Source: an uncultured Eubacteriales bacterium (GTDB lineage: Bacteria > Bacillota > Clostridia > Oscillospirales > CAG-272). From it: DNA of 6,780 nt. Below are positions 1 through 6,063 of this stretch, in pieces. Where the stretch lies: NCBI GenBank assembly GCA_958352145.1, contig CATWNM010000058.1, positions 1-6,780 of the forward strand, read 5' to 3'. Each line of letters begins with the position of its first letter. Position 1 is the first letter of the stretch. A model generated the notes under the pieces. It had not been told where the DNA came from. It made no database searches and saw only the letters and a list, made by a program, of their open reading frames with translations. The translations under genes and the position numbers were made by a program.

Positions 1-45
1 AAAACAGTCACATCAAAATTATAAAATCTTTAGAAAGGTCACGAT

Positions 46-333
46 ATGCGTGTTGTAATTGTAGGTGGAAATGAGCGGATGGCTCGTCAGTATGAGGATA
101 TTTGCAAGGCCTATGGCTGCAAAGCCAAAGTATTTACAAAGGAAAACGGTTCACTGAAGAAAAAATTGGGGTGTCCGGATCTATTGATCCTGCTTACCAA
201 TACGGTTTCACACAAGATGGTCATTAGCGCAGCACAGGAGGCTGAAAAAAATAATATACCGGTTGCTCGATTTCATGCCAGCAGCGCGTCGGCGCTGCAT
301 GCCTTGTTGTCCGACCGTTGTGCGGCGGTGTAA
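46..333 (+). CDS. DUF2325 domain-containing protein
   Basis: This 95-residue protein matches the pattern of the small DUF2325 family as I remember it. An N-terminal beta strand with a glycine turn (MRVVIVGGN, residues 1-9) resembles a nucleotide-binding Rossmann-like start. It is followed by QYEDICKAYGCKAKVF (15-30), a lysine-rich stretch near 33-40, a hydrophobic strand PDLLILLTNTVSHKM (44-58), and a C-terminal HASSASAL segment (77-84). There is no signal peptide or membrane segment, so it should be cytosolic. The family is widespread in Firmicutes and has no established biochemical function. The start is supported by GAAAGG at 33-38, seven bases before the ATG. It is the first gene of a same-strand cluster; the DUF3793 gene starts 13 nt after its stop. 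The promoter was not identified and may lie left of the window. Family call is confident, function unknown. Confidence 0.88.
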   Translation: MRVVIVGGNERMARQYEDICKAYGCKAKVFTKENGSLKKKLGCPDLLILLTNTVSHKMVISAAQEAEKNNIPVARFHASSASALHALLSDRCAAV

Positions 334-346
334 GGAAGCTGAAAAT

Positions 347-898
347 ATGCTGGAACGGTATTTAATTGAACATTGTTCTCCGACTTTGGCCTCTTTGAAG
401 ACGGCGAATCTGTTTAATGTTGCGTATGCTTGCGAGGAGGCGTTATATCAGAATCTTTCCGGATGGAATCAAGCGCTTTGCTATAAAGGCGTACAACTGT
501 TTGTGCTTCGAACGCATCGAAATACGGCTTTAATTTACGTGTTTAGAAAAGCGCGTTTAGAAAACGATCTTCAAAGGCCCGGGGTGGAGAAATTTCTTTT
601 TACGTATGGTTATGTGTGCACGAATATGGAGTATGCTCTGGCGCGGTTAAAAAACAGGCTTGCGGATTGCGGAAATTTTCCGCATGAGATTGGGGTATTT
701 CTTGGTTATCCGCTCGAGGATGTAATTGGTTTTATAGAGAATGCAGGACAAAATTGCAAATGTGCCGGCTGTTGGAAAGTGTATTGTAACGAGTGCGAGG
801 CGGTAAAGACATTTGCGAGATTCAAAAAGTGCAGAGATATTTATCTTCGTCTCTGGAAAGAAGGGAGAAGTGTTTTGCAGCTTACTGTGGCTGTTTAA
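347..898 (+). CDS. DUF3793 family protein with Cys-rich C-terminal part
   Basis: This 183-residue protein resembles the DUF3793 family: an N-terminal SPTLASLKTANLF segment (11-23), a predicted beta hairpin ALIYVFRKARLE (61-72), and the diagnostic stretch FPHEIGVFLGYPLEDV (111-126) leading into a WKVY motif (143-146). The family's function is not established. Here the region around WKVY is unusually rich in cysteine, with Cys at 137, 139, 142, 147, 150 and 162, which could bind metal or act in redox chemistry (inference). It has no signal peptide or clear membrane helix. The frame is open back to 263, but the ATG at 347 is chosen because AAGGAAG at 332-338 lies eight bases before it and the longer version would overlap the DUF2325 gene without a ribosome binding site. 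The flavodoxin gene follows 28 nt after the stop. From memory, such genes recur near flavodoxins and ferrous iron transport genes in clostridia; this needs checking. Confidence 0.87.
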   Translation: MLERYLIEHCSPTLASLKTANLFNVAYACEEALYQNLSGWNQALCYKGVQLFVLRTHRNTALIYVFRKARLENDLQRPGVEKFLFTYGYVCTNMEYALARLKNRLADCGNFPHEIGVFLGYPLEDVIGFIENAGQNCKCAGCWKVYCNECEAVKTFARFKKCRDIYLRLWKEGRSVLQLTVAV

Positions 899-926
899 CA
901 TAAATTTTTTTAAGAGGTTTTATGAT

Positions 927-1349
927 ATGGCTAAAATTGCAGTAGTTTATTGGAGTGGGACGGGAAATACTGAAATGATGGCGGCAAAAGTCGCGGAAGG
1001 CGCTAAAGCGGCAGGAGCGGAAGTCGAGGTGTTTACTGCGTCGCAATTCAGTGCCGGTATGATGGATCATTATGATGCGGTCGCTTTCGGCTGCCCGTCC
1101 ATGGGGGCGGAGCAGCTTGAGGAGCAGGAGTTTGAGCCGATGTTCAGCGATTGCGAAGAAAAGCTGAAAAATAAAAAAATTGCGCTTTTTGGTTCTTATG
1201 GTTGGGGCGACGGGGAATGGATGCGTAATTGGGAAGAAACCTGTATTGGCGACGGCGCGGAGCTCGTCTGCAAGGGCGTAATCTGCAATGAAACGCCCGA
1301 TGCGGAAGCGGATGATGCGTGTACAGCGCTTGGCAAAGCGTTGGTATAA
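927..1349 (+). CDS. Short-chain flavodoxin
   Basis: This is a complete 140-residue flavodoxin, a soluble FMN-binding electron carrier that can replace ferredoxin. The phosphate-binding loop SGTGNT is at residues 10-15, after the first beta strand KIAVVYW. FGCPSMGAEQLEE (54-66) corresponds to the loop over the FMN isoalloxazine ring. FGSYGWGDGEWM (88-99) is the third FMN loop typical of clostridial and Megasphaera-type flavodoxins, with Tyr91 and Trp93 near the expected flavin-contact position. The length fits the short-chain class, which lacks the roughly 20-residue insertion. ATG 927 is chosen because AAGAGG at 912-917 sits nine bases upstream and the protein then begins directly with the first strand; an ATG at 922 is in another frame. 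It is the last gene of the cluster, followed 12 nt later by a strong terminator. Its redox partner cannot be deduced here, though the two DUF neighbours may use or support it. Confidence 0.96.
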   Translation: MAKIAVVYWSGTGNTEMMAAKVAEGAKAAGAEVEVFTASQFSAGMMDHYDAVAFGCPSMGAEQLEEQEFEPMFSDCEEKLKNKKIALFGSYGWGDGEWMRNWEETCIGDGAELVCKGVICNETPDAEADDACTALGKALV

Positions 1350-1361
1350 TTTTGAGCATAT

Positions 1362-1410
1362 AAAAACAAGCCTGTTGAAAAACAAAAGTTTTTTGACAGG
1401 CTTGTTTTTT
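1362..1410. terminator. Bidirectional Rho-independent terminator
   Basis: A 14-bp perfect inverted repeat (1362-1375 with 1396-1409) encloses a second 6-bp stem (1378-1383 with 1388-1393) capped by an AAAA loop. On the + strand the right arm ends in a run of six T, 13-61 nt after the flavodoxin stop. On the - strand the opposite arm ends in five T, 43 nt after the stop of the second ABC gene. One hairpin therefore appears to serve both convergent operons. Confidence 0.93.
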
Positions 1411-1452
1411 GATTCGGGTAGGCGCGTATGTCAAAAAGAAGTAGTTTCCCGA

Positions 1453-3300
1453 TCAGGTAAACTGAGAATTGTATAATGTGCTGTAAAATCCGCCGAGGCG
1501 CATTAATTCCTCATGGTTTCCTCGTTCGGTGATACGGCCGTTTTGCAGCACGAGGATCAGATCTGCATTTTGAATGGTGGACAGGCGGTGTGCGATGACA
1601 AAACAAGTGCGGTTTCGCATGAGTTCCGACATCGCTTGTTGAATCTTGATTTCTGTACGAGAATCGACGTTTGAGGTCGCTTCATCCAAAATGAGCATGG
1701 TTGACTTCGACAGCATGGCGCGCGCTATGGAGATGAGTTGCTTTTGTCCTTTTGAGATGTTCACGCCATCGTCGGACAGCACAGTCCCATAGCCTTCCGG
1801 CAGATGTTCGATATAAGCGTCTATGCGCGCTGCGCGAGCGGCTTCTTTGACTTCTTCCATTGTCGCATCTTCTTTGCCATATAGGATATTTTCAAGTATT
1901 GTACCATGGAAAAGCCATGTATCCTGAAGAACCATTGTATATGCGCGTCTCAGAGAATCGCGTCGGATGTTTCGGATTTCCTGGCCGTCTATATAGATTT
2001 GTCCCGAGTTTGCATCATAAAATCGCATAAGCAGGTTAATGATCGTTGATTTTCCAGCCCCGGTGGGCCCCACGATAGCAATTGTCTTTCCGGGCTCCGC
2101 GCAGACGGTCAGATCATGAAGAATAACTTTATCCGGCGTATAACCAAAGGTAATATGTTCGATGTCTACTTGACCGGACACGTCTTCAAGCGTAGCGGCT
2201 CCCGGCAAATCGGCGCTTTCGGGTGTTTCGTCAATAATGCGGAATATTCGTTCAGCTGCCGCAAAAGCCGATTGAAACTCATTTAAGATATTGGCAAACT
2301 CGTTGATCGGTCCGGCAAACTTTCTGGAATATTGGACAAACTGCGCGACGCCTCCAAGCGTAATAAACAATATTGAACCGGCTTTTGCTGTGCCGCTTTG
2401 AGAAAACATGTAAAGTATCCCCCCGAAGATCATGACGAGGGAAATAGAGAGATTGTTGATAAAATTGACCGATGGTCCGAGAGCGGCGCCATAGTATTCC
2501 GCATAGTAATAGGCGTCCATCGCTTCAGTGTTGCGCTGGTCGAAACGGCCGACGATTTCCTCTTCTCGGTTATAGGCGTGAATTGTTTTGCCGCCGGACA
2601 GCATTTCTTCCGCATATCCGTTCAATTCCCCCAATTTCTGGGAGCGCCGGTGGAATAAAGGACGGACCCGTTTAGAGCGGTATCGAGTAAAAATCACAGA
2701 GATCGGTACAGTTATAGCAAAAATTGCAATCAACGGTTTTGAAATCTGCCACATGAAAAAGAGAGAACCGATCACTGTATAGAGACTGGTCATGACTTGG
2801 ACGAGATCCTGGGACAAAGAGGAATTTACCGTGTCGATATCGTAGGATATGCGGCTGATAATATCGCCGGTCGCATGGATGTCAAAGTATCCGACAGGCA
2901 GGGAAGTCAGCTTCTCAAAAAGCTGCCGGCGCATAGTATAAATAATTCTTTGGCTAAGCTGTATCATCAAAACTGCGAGCAGATAGGATAGGATGGCCGA
3001 GGCGATATAGCATGCCAGCATTTTCCCTACATTCAGCCAAACCGCTTGAAAATCCACACCGTTTTCTGCGGCGATCGTGTCGATCGCGTTCCCCGAAAAC
3101 TTAGGTCCAAGCAGCGCCAAATGATTGGAGGCCAGCGTCAGCAGAATTGCCAATAAGAACAGCGGCCAGTGCTTCATGAGATATCCGCTCAAGCGCAGGA
3201 AAATTCCCTTGGCGGTTTTTCGGTCAAGTTTTTTCGCCGGCTGCTTTTTATTGGGATTGTTGTCTGCGCGCGGATCGCGCGCAAATCCGTCCTTATTCAA
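1453..3300 (-). CDS. ABC exporter half-subunit with catalytically competent Walker B and H-loop (heterodimer partner B)
   Basis: This type I ABC exporter half-transporter has 615 residues from the chosen start. A basic, hydrophilic N-terminus of about 40 residues precedes six likely membrane helices (near 47-65, 91-113, 169-185, 190-206, 278-300 and 309-325). The nucleotide-binding domain has Walker A GPTGAGKST (411-419), Q-loop Gln459, signature ISKGQ (515-519), Walker B ILDE with catalytic Glu540, and switch His571 in IAHRLS. The signature departs from LSGGQ, as expected for the subunit whose signature faces the partner's degenerate site. The likely role is ATP-driven export of drugs or other toxic amphipathic compounds; the substrate is not readable. 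The frame is open back to an ATG at 3408, which would overlap the upstream gene by 116 nt without a ribosome binding site. A TTG at 3300, eight bases after GGGAGG, is preferred; TTG 3303 is an alternative. It is the last gene of the marR operon. Confidence 0.93.
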   Translation of the reverse strand: MNKDGFARDPRADNNPNKKQPAKKLDRKTAKGIFLRLSGYLMKHWPLFLLAILLTLASNHLALLGPKFSGNAIDTIAAENGVDFQAVWLNVGKMLACYIASAILSYLLAVLMIQLSQRIIYTMRRQLFEKLTSLPVGYFDIHATGDIISRISYDIDTVNSSLSQDLVQVMTSLYTVIGSLFFMWQISKPLIAIFAITVPISVIFTRYRSKRVRPLFHRRSQKLGELNGYAEEMLSGGKTIHAYNREEEIVGRFDQRNTEAMDAYYYAEYYGAALGPSVNFINNLSISLVMIFGGILYMFSQSGTAKAGSILFITLGGVAQFVQYSRKFAGPINEFANILNEFQSAFAAAERIFRIIDETPESADLPGAATLEDVSGQVDIEHITFGYTPDKVILHDLTVCAEPGKTIAIVGPTGAGKSTIINLLMRFYDANSGQIYIDGQEIRNIRRDSLRRAYTMVLQDTWLFHGTILENILYGKEDATMEEVKEAARAARIDAYIEHLPEGYGTVLSDDGVNISKGQKQLISIARAMLSKSTMLILDEATSNVDSRTEIKIQQAMSELMRNRTCFVIAHRLSTIQNADLILVLQNGRITERGNHEELMRLGGFYSTLYNSQFT

Positions 3301-5017
3301 CAAAAGCGCCTCCCATCTGTGATTCGCTGATTTCGCGGTATTCGGAGCAGTTCTGTATAAGCATTTCGTGATTGCCAATGCCGATAATATTTCCTTTATC
3401 CAGGACAAGGATTACATCGCAGTCTTTGATCGAACTGACGCGCTGGGCCACGGTGATGACCGTTGTGTTTTTCATAGTTTTGGATAGTGCGCCTCGTAGG
3501 TTTGCGTCGGTTTTGTAGTCCAGCGCAGAGGAACTGTCGTCCAGCACAAGAATTTCCGGGTTAGCGGCTACGGCGCGCGCGATCAGGATGCGTTGCTTTT
3601 GACCGCCGGAAATATTGGTGCCTTTTTGAGATAGCATGTGTTTGTACTGTTCGGGAAATGCTGAAATAAAATCGTCTGCCTGCGCGATTTTGGCCGCTTC
3701 TACAATTTGCCGGTGGGTAAGAGAACGCCCAAACCGTATATTTTCTTCGATCGTATCGGCATATAAAAAATCGTTCTGCATGACTGTGCCAAACATAGAA
3801 TAAAAATCTTCACGAGGAATCGTTCGAATGTCGCGTCCTTGAATCCGGATACTTCCGGAATCCGCATCGTAAAAACGAAGCAGCAATTTAATTATGGTAG
3901 ACTTCCCGCTTCCGGTGGCGCCGATGATTCCAAGCGATCCGCCGTGCGGGATTTCAAAGCTAATATTGGTTAAGTCGTTATGGACGCCGCCATAAGAGAA
4001 ACAAACCCGGTCAAATAGAATATGCGCGCTTGCAGCAGCATTTGGATAAGCGTTTTCGTTTTGAATCGTCAGATCTTCCGCAGTATTGATGACTTCTTCG
4101 ATCCGTCGTGCGGAGGCCGAGCTTTTGGTATACATGACAAAAATTCTTGTGACGGACATCATCGCCATGGAGATTAGCGTAAAATACTGCATAAATGCAA
4201 TAACGGTTTCGGGGGCGGATTGCTGATTGGAAACGCGGGATGCACTGAGCGCGACAACGGCGACAATTCCGATATTCATCAGTAGCGTCATGGCGGGGTT
4301 GACTATGCTCATCGTAACGCCGGCACGCTTTTCGTCGATGACTAGCGCACGGTTCACCGTATCATAACGGCGATGTTCATAATCGGTTTTCGACAGCGCT
4401 TTAATCACGCGAATGCCCTGGGCGTCCTCACGTACTACGCGGATCATTTGATCTACTGACTTTTGAATCTTTGTGTACAGCGGTATCCCTTTTTTGGAAA
4501 TAAAATATACGGTAATAAAAATAAAAGGCAAAATGGCGAGCATAGCCAGCGCCAAGTAGCTGTCCATAATTAAGGTAATGGCGATGCCGCCGATGAGCAG
4601 GATCGGCGCGCGAACCCCCATTCGCTGCATCATATTGACAAAATGGTGTACGTTGTATGTGTCAGTCGTGATACGCGATTCAAGCGACGGAATTGTAAAT
4701 TTGTCTGTTTGCGCGGCAGAAAGTCGCATAGTACGGTCAAAAAGATCATGGCGCATTTGTTCGGAAAAATTACGCGCTACGCGCGCGGCCATACGGTTTG
4801 CGAAGATGTTGCATACACAGGCAAAAGCAGCGCAGGCGATCATAATACCGCCCCAAAATGCAATAAGTCCGACATCCTGTTTTGTAACGACTTCTTTCAG
4901 TATATGGCTCAGTATGTAGGGCAGGGCAAGTTCTATCAATGTTCCAAATACTTTGATTGTCAGCCCGACCGACATTCTGCCGTAGAACGGCTTTAAATAC
5001 TGTAAAATCATCCGCAT
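3293..5017 (-). CDS. ABC exporter half-subunit with degenerate ATPase site (heterodimer partner A)
   Basis: This 574-residue type I ABC exporter half-transporter has predicted membrane helices near 18-40, 51-73, 137-158, 159-175, 237-258 and 272-292, then a nucleotide-binding domain. Visible motifs are Walker A GATGSGKST (366-374), Q-loop Gln414, a near-consensus signature ISGGQ (469-473), Walker B VLDD (491-494) and VAQR (523-526). Two catalytic positions are changed: Asp494 replaces the usual Glu after Walker B, and Gln525 replaces the switch His. This is the known pattern for the degenerate-site subunit of heterodimeric exporters such as BmrCD, LmrCD and TM287/288, and it complements the neighbour. 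The ATG at 5017 overlaps the marR stop by 10 nt. A second ATG at 5011 makes an ATGA overlap, but the only purine-rich site (AAGGA, 5030-5034) lies closer to the first. The longer protein is kept. The substrate is unknown; multidrug efflux is the best guess. Confidence 0.94.
   Translation of the reverse strand: MRMILQYLKPFYGRMSVGLTIKVFGTLIELALPYILSHILKEVVTKQDVGLIAFWGGIMIACAAFACVCNIFANRMAARVARNFSEQMRHDLFDRTMRLSAAQTDKFTIPSLESRITTDTYNVHHFVNMMQRMGVRAPILLIGGIAITLIMDSYLALAMLAILPFIFITVYFISKKGIPLYTKIQKSVDQMIRVVREDAQGIRVIKALSKTDYEHRRYDTVNRALVIDEKRAGVTMSIVNPAMTLLMNIGIVAVVALSASRVSNQQSAPETVIAFMQYFTLISMAMMSVTRIFVMYTKSSASARRIEEVINTAEDLTIQNENAYPNAAASAHILFDRVCFSYGGVHNDLTNISFEIPHGGSLGIIGATGSGKSTIIKLLLRFYDADSGSIRIQGRDIRTIPREDFYSMFGTVMQNDFLYADTIEENIRFGRSLTHRQIVEAAKIAQADDFISAFPEQYKHMLSQKGTNISGGQKQRILIARAVAANPEILVLDDSSSALDYKTDANLRGALSKTMKNTTVITVAQRVSSIKDCDVILVLDKGNIIGIGNHEMLIQNCSEYREISESQMGGAFVE
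3309..3314 (-). promoter_or_regulatory. Shine-Dalgarno site deciding a TTG start
   Basis: On the - strand GGGAGG lies inside the last codons of the upstream ABC gene and precedes two adjacent in-frame TTG codons at 3303 and 3300 by five and eight bases. The upstream stop TAA is at 3295-3293, so initiation at 3300 gives an 8-nt overlap and probable translational coupling. No ATG or GTG at a suitable distance competes with it. Confidence 0.75.
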
Positions 5018-5457
5018 GTGGTCAATTCATCCTTATCATCGACATATTTTTTTGCACGATTTGAAATCCGATCCATCATTAAATTGAATTGTTCGAGTTC
5101 CTGCTCTGAAAAATCTGCGGTGAGATATGCGTTCCATTCTCCTATAATTTGTTTGATATTCGGAAGCACATCCAGCATTTTTTGCGTAGGGTAGACATGC
5201 ATGACGCGTTTATCCGTTTCACTTTGAGTGCGTTTGACATATCCGTGTTCCTCAAGATAAGCCAGATGACGGGTGACGTTGCTTTTATTGATATAAATAT
5301 GGCTGGAAAGTTCCTCTTGTGAAATCCCGGGATGATGGCAGATTGTTAACACGTAACTGTGATGGCAGGCACCAAGGTCTGTTCCGCGCAGTCGGTCTGT
5401 GCGGTAAATTCCGGCACAGCGGCTGATAATGTTGATTTGGCGCATTAAAGTCGGCAT
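5008..5457 (-). CDS. MarR-family transcriptional repressor of the ABC exporter operon
   Basis: This 149-residue winged-helix regulator has an N-terminal dimerisation helix (about 3-25), then PGISQEELSSHIYINKSNVTRHL (43-65) covering the helix-turn-helix. The recognition helix is around NKSNVTRHLAYLEEHGYVKR (57-76), the wing carries the conserved Asp82-Lys83-Arg84, and C-terminal helices (about 94-140) complete the dimer interface. It belongs to the SQEEL / INKSNVTR MarR subgroup that I recall next to paired ABC exporters in Firmicutes. The frame is open back to 5586, but ATG 5457 is chosen because GAAGGG lies seven bases upstream and the extra N-terminus would run through the promoter. It starts the operon and overlaps the first ABC gene by 10 nt. 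Two palindromes over its promoter are the likely autoregulatory operators. Paired CHH triplets (31-33 and 40-42) are a curiosity. The ligand is unknown. Confidence 0.93.
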   Translation of the reverse strand: MPTLMRQINIISRCAGIYRTDRLRGTDLGACHHSYVLTICHHPGISQEELSSHIYINKSNVTRHLAYLEEHGYVKRTQSETDKRVMHVYPTQKMLDVLPNIKQIIGEWNAYLTADFSEQELEQFNLMMDRISNRAKKYVDDKDELTTCG

Positions 5458-5486
5458 AGGTTTTCCCTTCTTTGTAATGTAATTGA

Positions 5487-5513
5487 TTGCGATCGCAACT
5501 ATTGCGCATGCAA
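5487..5513. promoter_or_regulatory. Tandem palindromic operator, probable MarR binding sites
   Basis: Two 12-bp elements of the form TTGC-N4-GCAA lie side by side. TTGCGATCGCAA (5487-5498) is a perfect palindrome, and TTGCGCATGCAA (5502-5513) has perfect 4-bp arms. Their centres are 15 bp apart, and on the - strand each is preceded by ATAG, so the array also reads as a tandem repeat. The first site met by transcription covers the expected start point just after the -10 box; the second lies in the early leader. Position and symmetry fit steric repression by the MarR dimer encoded downstream. That this protein binds here is inferred. Confidence 0.78.
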
Positions 5514-5515
5514 CT

Positions 5516-5543
5516 ATTATACCGATTTTTCTTTCTTTGTCAA
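5516..5543 (-). promoter_or_regulatory. Sigma-A promoter of the marR-ABC operon
   Basis: On the - strand a perfect -35 TTGACA (5538-5543) and a perfect -10 TATAAT (5516-5521) are separated by 16 bp. Transcription should begin near 5509, giving a leader of roughly 50 nt before the marR ATG at 5457. So strong a promoter suits a gene normally held off by a repressor. Confidence 0.9.
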
Positions 5544-5586
5544 GAGAAAAATTCTTAGCATAGCAAACTTTACCGCCCATCTGCAA

Positions 5587-6003
5587 TGAGAATATGGACT
5601 TTACATGTTTGAAAAAACGTGTTGAAATAAATATTCACACAGACTTATAAGACGTTGTTCGTCTATATAATCAATAAAAATATAGAGGTTATAATTATGA
5701 ATATTGTTTTTCAGATTTTTGTCAACGAGATAGACAGTCTGTAAAGAAATCGTATGCTCGACATTTCTTGCAGGCTGCTCAAATTGTCGAGTGGTGAATT
5801 GCATTGAAGCGAAATCGTTCTTATTGTCGGCAGCAAAGATATCGTACAAGCGGAAGGAAGAGCGAAATACTTAAGCGGATTGGCGAAGCGGAATATGTTC
5901 ATGCATGGACGAGAGGAAAATGGATCCGATTAGCGAAAGGGAAAATCCATTGTTCCAGCGCTATGTGCAGATCAAAGTCATACGATAGTTATCACATCGA
6001 GAT
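5587..6003. other. Intergenic stretch without a convincing gene
   Basis: This AT-rich stretch lies between the start region of the marR operon and the tmRNA terminator. I recognise no conserved gene in either direction. Visible pieces on the + strand are TTGAAA (5622-5627) spaced 17-18 bp from TTATAAG (5645-5651), a 5-bp hairpin AGACG-TTGTT-CGTCT (5650-5664), a lone TATAAT (5666-5671), and an ATG at 5697 eight bases after AGAGG that opens only 15 codons to a TAA at 5742-5744. The same frame continues past two more stops as protein-like sequence to about 5930, so a decayed gene is possible but no family is evident. Two 7-bp inverted repeats (CTCGACA 5757-5763 with 5785-5791; AATGGAT 5919-5925 with 5945-5951) are weak and have no T tract. 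Confidence 0.5.
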
Positions 6004-6051
6004 AAAAAGCAAATGGAATCGGCAGTCCAACATTTGTTGGGCTGCCGATTC
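6004..6051 (-). terminator. Rho-independent terminator of ssrA
   Basis: A 16-bp stem (6016-6031 with 6036-6051, one G-T wobble) closes on a four-base loop. On the - strand it begins 13 nt after the tmRNA CCA end and is followed, after seven bases, by five T. The + strand side has no T run, which supports the - orientation. The gap before the T tract is slightly longer than ideal. Confidence 0.8.
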
Positions 6052-6063
6052 TGATAGAACTAT

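Noticed and set aside
1..45. Promoter for the DUF2325-flavodoxin cluster
   Set aside because: There are AT-rich -10-like strings such as TATAAA, but no -35 partner can be judged because the window begins here.
882..1385. A 167-codon - strand open frame opposite the flavodoxin
   Set aside because: It is fully antisense to a clear flavodoxin, Arg/His-rich and without a family, as expected for a shadow frame.
2398..2991. Several + strand open frames of 61-86 codons opposite the second ABC gene
   Set aside because: They are shadows of a well-supported coding sequence and show no ribosome binding sites or family features.
3301..3408. N-terminal extension of the second ABC subunit from ATG 3408
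   Set aside because: It overlaps the conserved C-terminus of the first subunit by 116 nt and has no ribosome binding site, while GGGAGG before TTG 3300 does.
5458..5586. N-terminal extension of the MarR protein from 5586
   Set aside because: The extension would be encoded by the promoter, operators and leader; the ATG at 5457 has its own Shine-Dalgarno and fits the usual MarR length.
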